A stretch of DNA of 64,000 nt from JAHECQ01 sp047638695 (GTDB lineage: Bacteria; Actinomycetota; Acidimicrobiia; Acidimicrobiales; SZUA-35), in assembly GCA_047638695.1 (NCBI GenBank), contig JBLINY010000005.1:1-64000 (forward strand), given 5' to 3'. Below the pieces are notes generated by a model. That model did not search any database and was not told the origin of the DNA. It saw nothing but the letters and a program-made list of their open reading frames with translations. Below are positions 60,603 to 64,000 of this stretch, piece by piece. The number at the start of each line of letters is the position of its first letter. The stretch's first letter is position 1. The translations under genes and the position numbers were made by a program.

Positions 60603-61776
60603 GTCCGGCGTTGGTCGACATGGCGAGGAGCAGTCCGGCATCGACGGAACGGCCGCCGACGCTGGCTACCGGCACGCCGCAGTCGAGGAGGTCGAGCAAG
60701 TAGACGGGATCGGCTTGGTAGGACAAGTCGATCACGACATCGCCTCCGAAGCGTTGCATGATCGAGAAGATTCTTGTCGGCGGCAGCACGTCGTCGATCG
60801 CTAGCCGCATCACATTGGAACCGGCGAGTTGCGCCACCTCGATGCAGCGACGGGCCTGAGCCACGAAGGACGAATCGATGACGACGATGCCTTTCCGATC
60901 GGATGCCTTCCAAAGAGCCAGGCGGTCGTTCAACTCTTCGCTCGATCGAGCCAGTTGCCAAGGAAGGACATCCACCTCGTGATCGCGGCATCCGCTGACG
61001 ACCACAAGAGAGCGCGGCGCGGTTGTTTCGTTGTGTTCCAGCCGGTCAGCTACCGACAGAGCCGAACTCAGACCGCCGATGATCGTGATGATCTGACTCG
61101 TGGAATCGATGGTGGGGAGCGATCTATCGAACGAGTCCAATTGAGCCCAGAATTCCTCGGGGTGTGCTGTTGCTGTCGGTTCCTTCAGTGTTGGTGCTGT
61201 CGGTTCCTCCAGTGTTGGTGCTGTCGGTTCCTCCAGTGTTGGTGCTGTCGGTTCCTCCAGTGTTGACGCTGTCGGTTCCTCCAGTGTTGCAGCTGCTACC
61301 CCGATCACGGTCGTAGCTATTGGCTCAGACAGGGTGGCATCTTCCTCGAGTTCGTCGTCCAGGATCTGGGCGAAGCTCTTCTGCGGCTCGGTCGCCCGAC
61401 CTTTGGAGGGAGGGCGGCTCAGTTCGATGCGTTCCTGCACGCTGATCGCCTCGGCTCGTTCCAACAGCCCATTCGGAATTCTCCGCCTTGGAGATGGCGA
61501 ACGGTCGATCTCTTCGACGAATGTGGGCTCGGGCGGCGAGTCGTCAAGGTCGGCGGCTACGTCGGGCATCGCGATGACGTAGCGTTCGTCAACCTTTGCA
61601 GACGCCCCGTCGGGAGCGGCAACGACCTCGAAGCTCTCGGTCGTGAAGAAGCCACCGAGGCCGCCGGAACGGATTTTGTTGGCCTCGAGAATTGAGGCAT
61701 CCGACCCCAATTCCCTTCGGACCTGTTCCAGAAGGGCGCTGAGTTCGGGACCGGTATAACGACGTTGATCAGTCAT
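60595..61776 (-). CDS. FlhF-like protein with degenerate GTPase domain
   Basis: In this 393-residue protein, residues 1-52 (RYTGPELSALLEQVRRELGS, then DASILEANKIRSGGLGGFF) match the FlhF N-terminal B domain. An acidic linker holds five 8-residue repeats (EEPTAPTL type). The C-terminal part is laid out like the SRP-type NG domain, but the expected G1 P-loop reads IITIIGGLSSALS with no GKT, and G3/G4 read VVIDSS and LAIDDV. It is unlikely to hydrolyse GTP. Its position directly after flhA supports an FlhF origin. Confidence 0.75.
   Translation of the reverse strand: MTDQRRYTGPELSALLEQVRRELGSDASILEANKIRSGGLGGFFTTESFEVVAAPDGASAKVDERYVIAMPDVAADLDDSPPEPTFVEEIDRSPSPRRRIPNGLLERAEAISVQERIELSRPPSKGRATEPQKSFAQILDDELEEDATLSEPIATTVIGVAAATLEEPTASTLEEPTAPTLEEPTAPTLEEPTAPTLKEPTATAHPEEFWAQLDSFDRSLPTIDSTSQIITIIGGLSSALSVADRLEHNETTAPRSLVVVSGCRDHEVDVLPWQLARSSEELNDRLALWKASDRKGIVVIDSSFVAQARRCIEVAQLAGSNVMRLAIDDVLPPTRIFSIMQRFGGDVVIDLSYQADPVYLLDLLDCGVPVASVGGRSVDAGLLLAMSTNAGHG
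61172..61291. repeat. 24-bp in-frame tandem repeat in flhF
   Basis: Five units starting GCTGTCGGTTCC recur at 61172, 61196, 61220, 61244 and 61268 with few changes. They encode a Pro/Thr/Glu linker. Confidence 0.95.
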
Positions 61777-61782
61777 GGTTCA

Positions 61783-63840
61783 TCATCCTGTAGGGGGTAG
61801 AGCGGACGGTTGGATCTCAACCAGGCCTTGCGTCTCCACCTGCACTTGGGGCCCGAGCTCTTCGATCGAGAGCACCGGCGCCATAACTTCGGTGAGAGCG
61901 AGCAGGTGGCGAAGTGGGCGGCGAAGTGTGCGAGACGTGAGGATCACCGGAGCAAGACCACGCTGCTCGACCTGGGCGACCTTCGTTCTGAAGGCGTGAA
62001 TTACGCCCTGAACATCGTTTGGTTCGAGTTGGAAGTCGGTTCCGTTGACACCGTCGCGAAGGCTTGTCATGAGTTTGTGTTCCAGCATCGGGTCGATGGT
62101 GAGTACCGGGAGCACCCCGTTGGCCGTTGCGTTTCCCGCTGATATCGACGGGCCCAACGCCACCCGGACCGACTCGGTGAGCTCCCGCACGTCGCGTGTG
62201 AGGCGTGCCCGTTCGCTCACGACGTCGATGATTCGGACGATGTCACGGATCGGTACCTGTTCGGACAACAACTCCTGGAGGACACGTTGGAGTTCGGCGA
62301 TTGTGAGGTCGCTGGCGATCAGTTCCTCGACGACAGCGGGGTCGGTCTGGCGAACGAGGTCGATCAGCTCCTTCACTTCCTGGCGGCTGAGCAGATCGGG
62401 AGCGTTGCTGCGGACGACTTCGGCAAGGTGCGTCGTGAGAACCGATGACCGGTCGATGATGGTTGCGTCCTGACCTTCGGCCAGAAACCGCTGTTCCTCG
62501 GGAATCCACTTTGCCGGGAGCCCGAAGACCGGCTCGTTCTCGATCGGCCCGGGCAAGCTGTCGAGCGACTCGCTGATCACAAGCACGTGACCGGCGGGGG
62601 CTCGACCTCGGCCCATCTCGACACCGTGGACCATGATCGCGTACTCGCCGGGGAGCAGATCCATGTTGTCTCTGGTGTGCACCGCCGGAATGATCAGTCC
62701 GAGTTCTAGAGCCAACTTGCGACGCAAGGCACGGACTCGGTCGAGCAGGTCTCCACCGACGGCGGTATCGACAAGATCCACCATGTCGATCGCCAGTTCC
62801 AGACCGAGCGGTTCGGGGCGAATTTCGCCGGCGAGAAGCTGCGGGTCGTCCGGATCGATGTGGACTTCGTCGTCAAGGGCTTGCACGAGGGGCTGTGCGG
62901 CTGCGGCGATCTGCAGGCGCCGTGAGATGACGAGCATCGAACCGCCGACCGTGATGAAGGGAAGGAAGGGAAGCCCGGGGGCGAGGGCAAGGCCGGCGAT
63001 CGCCATGCCGCCGAAGCGCAGAGCCTTGTGTTGGGCGCCGATCTGCGCCGCGATGTCAGAACCGAGATCGGAACCACCGGTGGCGCGGGTGACGATGATG
63101 CCACTGGCGATAGAGATCAGAAGTGCCGGGATCTGGCTCACCAGCCCATCGCCGATAGTCAAGGTCGAGAAGTTGTTGACCGCTTCAGAGACTCCCATAC
63201 CTTGTTCGACAACACCGATGACCATGCCGCCGAGCAGGTTGATTACCGTGATGAGCACGCCAGCGATGGCGTCGCCCTTCACGAATTTCGAAGCACCGTC
63301 CATCGCTCCGTAGAAATCCGCTTCCTGGCTGATTTCTTCGCGTCGGTTGCGAGCGGTCTCTTCGTCGATGAGGCCGGCTCCGAGGTCGGCATCGATAGCC
63401 ATCTGCTTACCTGGCATGGCATCGAGGGTGAAACGAGCCCCGACCTCGGCCACACGCGAGGCGCCGTTGGTTATGACGACGAACTGAATGATCACGAGGA
63501 TCAGAAAGACGACGAGTCCGACCACGATCGAGCCGCCAACGACAAAGGACCCGAACGATGTGATCACGCTGCCCGCTGACCCCGTTGTCAGGATGAGGCG
63601 GGTCGAACTCACGTTCAAGGCCAGCCGAAAGAGGGTGGCGACAAGAAGGAGCGACGGAAACGATGCCATATCGAGCGAGCGCGTCGACAGGATTGTGGTG
63701 AGGAGCAGCGTCACCGCGAGCGCCAGGTTGACGGCTAGCAGTAGGTCGAGCACGACCCCGGGAAGCGGGATGATCATCAAGGCAACAATGCCGATGACTA
63801 GTGCGGAGAGCAGCCCTCCACCAATACCTTTACTGGTCAC
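61783..63840 (-). CDS. flhA: FlhA flagellar export gate protein
   Basis: This 685-residue protein has eight N-terminal helices, starting LVIGIVALMIIPLPGVVLDL. The FHIPEP loop reads ARFTLDAMPGKQMAIDADLG, followed by EISQEADFYGAMDGASKFVK. The large cytoplasmic domain contains DPDDPQLLAGEI and LIDLVRQTDPAVVEEL. It forms the export-gate ring for flagellar secretion. GTG start; 6 bp separate it from flhF. Confidence 0.95.
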   Translation of the reverse strand: MTSKGIGGGLLSALVIGIVALMIIPLPGVVLDLLLAVNLALAVTLLLTTILSTRSLDMASFPSLLLVATLFRLALNVSSTRLILTTGSAGSVITSFGSFVVGGSIVVGLVVFLILVIIQFVVITNGASRVAEVGARFTLDAMPGKQMAIDADLGAGLIDEETARNRREEISQEADFYGAMDGASKFVKGDAIAGVLITVINLLGGMVIGVVEQGMGVSEAVNNFSTLTIGDGLVSQIPALLISIASGIIVTRATGGSDLGSDIAAQIGAQHKALRFGGMAIAGLALAPGLPFLPFITVGGSMLVISRRLQIAAAAQPLVQALDDEVHIDPDDPQLLAGEIRPEPLGLELAIDMVDLVDTAVGGDLLDRVRALRRKLALELGLIIPAVHTRDNMDLLPGEYAIMVHGVEMGRGRAPAGHVLVISESLDSLPGPIENEPVFGLPAKWIPEEQRFLAEGQDATIIDRSSVLTTHLAEVVRSNAPDLLSRQEVKELIDLVRQTDPAVVEELIASDLTIAELQRVLQELLSEQVPIRDIVRIIDVVSERARLTRDVRELTESVRVALGPSISAGNATANGVLPVLTIDPMLEHKLMTSLRDGVNGTDFQLEPNDVQGVIHAFRTKVAQVEQRGLAPVILTSRTLRRPLRHLLALTEVMAPVLSIEELGPQVQVETQGLVEIQPSALPPTG

Positions 63841-63909
63841 AAGACCCCGGTTGCAGGTCGGCCATCCATGGCAAACGATGCGACCTTCCTGGTCGCCAAA
63901 AGCTTCGGA

Positions 63910-64000
63910 TCACTTACGCCCTCGTAGTAGAGCGGGTCGGCGAATCTTGACGTCGGTTTCGGTTCGGGGAGCCGGGTGGATCGACATCATCTCGAATTGG
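63910..64000 (-). CDS. Possible 3' end of an upstream gene
   Basis: A minus-strand frame enters at the window edge and ends with RRPALLRGRK and TGA at 63910-63912. Too little is present to identify it. An export-apparatus gene such as flhB is expected in this position, but the visible residues do not show its signature. Confidence 0.3.
   Translation of the reverse strand, partial: QFEMMSIHPAPRTETDVKIRRPALLRGRK

Noticed and set aside
1..64000. tRNA, rRNA or riboswitch
   Set aside because: I looked for cloverleaf-like and common riboswitch patterns in the gaps and saw none that I could support by eye; a covariance search was not possible.

Overview
The window reads as chromosomal DNA from a high-GC, flagellated actinobacterium. 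An Acidimicrobiia-type lineage is my best guess. The reasons are an F420-type LLM oxidoreductase, many CaiB/BaiF CoA-transferases, a CsrA/FliW pair beside flhF-flhA, a zinc-type ECF sigma/anti-sigma pair, and many genes with a TANNNT hexamer 5-7 nt before the start codon (leaderless-style promoters). Taxonomy is inference; there is no rRNA or tRNA in the window.

Region 1 (1-7985) is an accessory island. Five degenerate direct repeats, each encoding the last 20-25 residues of an acyl-CoA dehydrogenase, separate small cassettes: a broken dehydrogenase plus vapBC, a second vapBC, a divergent RHH antitoxin/Doc pair, a TrkA-type potassium channel, and a RelA/SpoT-domain protein with a long C-terminal extension. 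Two copies sit inside elements of about 250 bp with short terminal inverted repeats. Pieces of a further vapBC locus flank the RelA/SpoT cassette in permuted order. No integrase is visible. I regard this array as the most unusual feature of the window.

Region 2 (7986-18280) holds two alpha/beta hydrolases, a lipoprotein-ECF sigma-anti-sigma operon, an NHL-repeat protein, a DinB-like protein, an amidohydrolase, an MFS transporter, a SHOCT protein and an LLM oxidoreductase.

Region 3 (18459-23369) is an assimilatory sulfate-reduction and siroheme operon (sulfite reductase, APS reductase, precorrin-2 dehydrogenase, uroporphyrinogen-III methyltransferase) facing a sulfotransferase.

Region 4 (23679-53120) is a catabolic and CoA-chemistry zone. 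It contains an enoyl-CoA hydratase, an HpaB-like hydroxylase with an AA_synth protein and an enamidase-like amidohydrolase, a Rieske dioxygenase pair, a 2-hydroxyacyl-CoA lyase with a CoA-transferase and an alpha-methylacyl-CoA racemase, hydantoinase A/B, an ABC exporter, nitrobindin, a TlpA-like thioredoxin, two SDRs and further CoA-transferases. Decay is visible here: a P-type ATPase remnant, a two-domain CoA-transferase carrying one amber codon and one frameshift, and a CoA-transferase N-terminal stub.

Region 5 (53152-64000) is signalling and motility: a NarL-type histidine kinase, a receiver-only response regulator, a family 2 glycosyltransferase, two LuxR-type regulators with palindromic sites nearby, an M15 peptidase, and the flagellar block csrA-fliW-(membrane protein)-flhF-flhA on the minus strand. 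FlhF lacks a recognisable P-loop, and a hairpin with a GGA motif covers the csrA ribosome-binding region.

Short tandem repeats occur throughout, both at gene junctions and inside coding regions.
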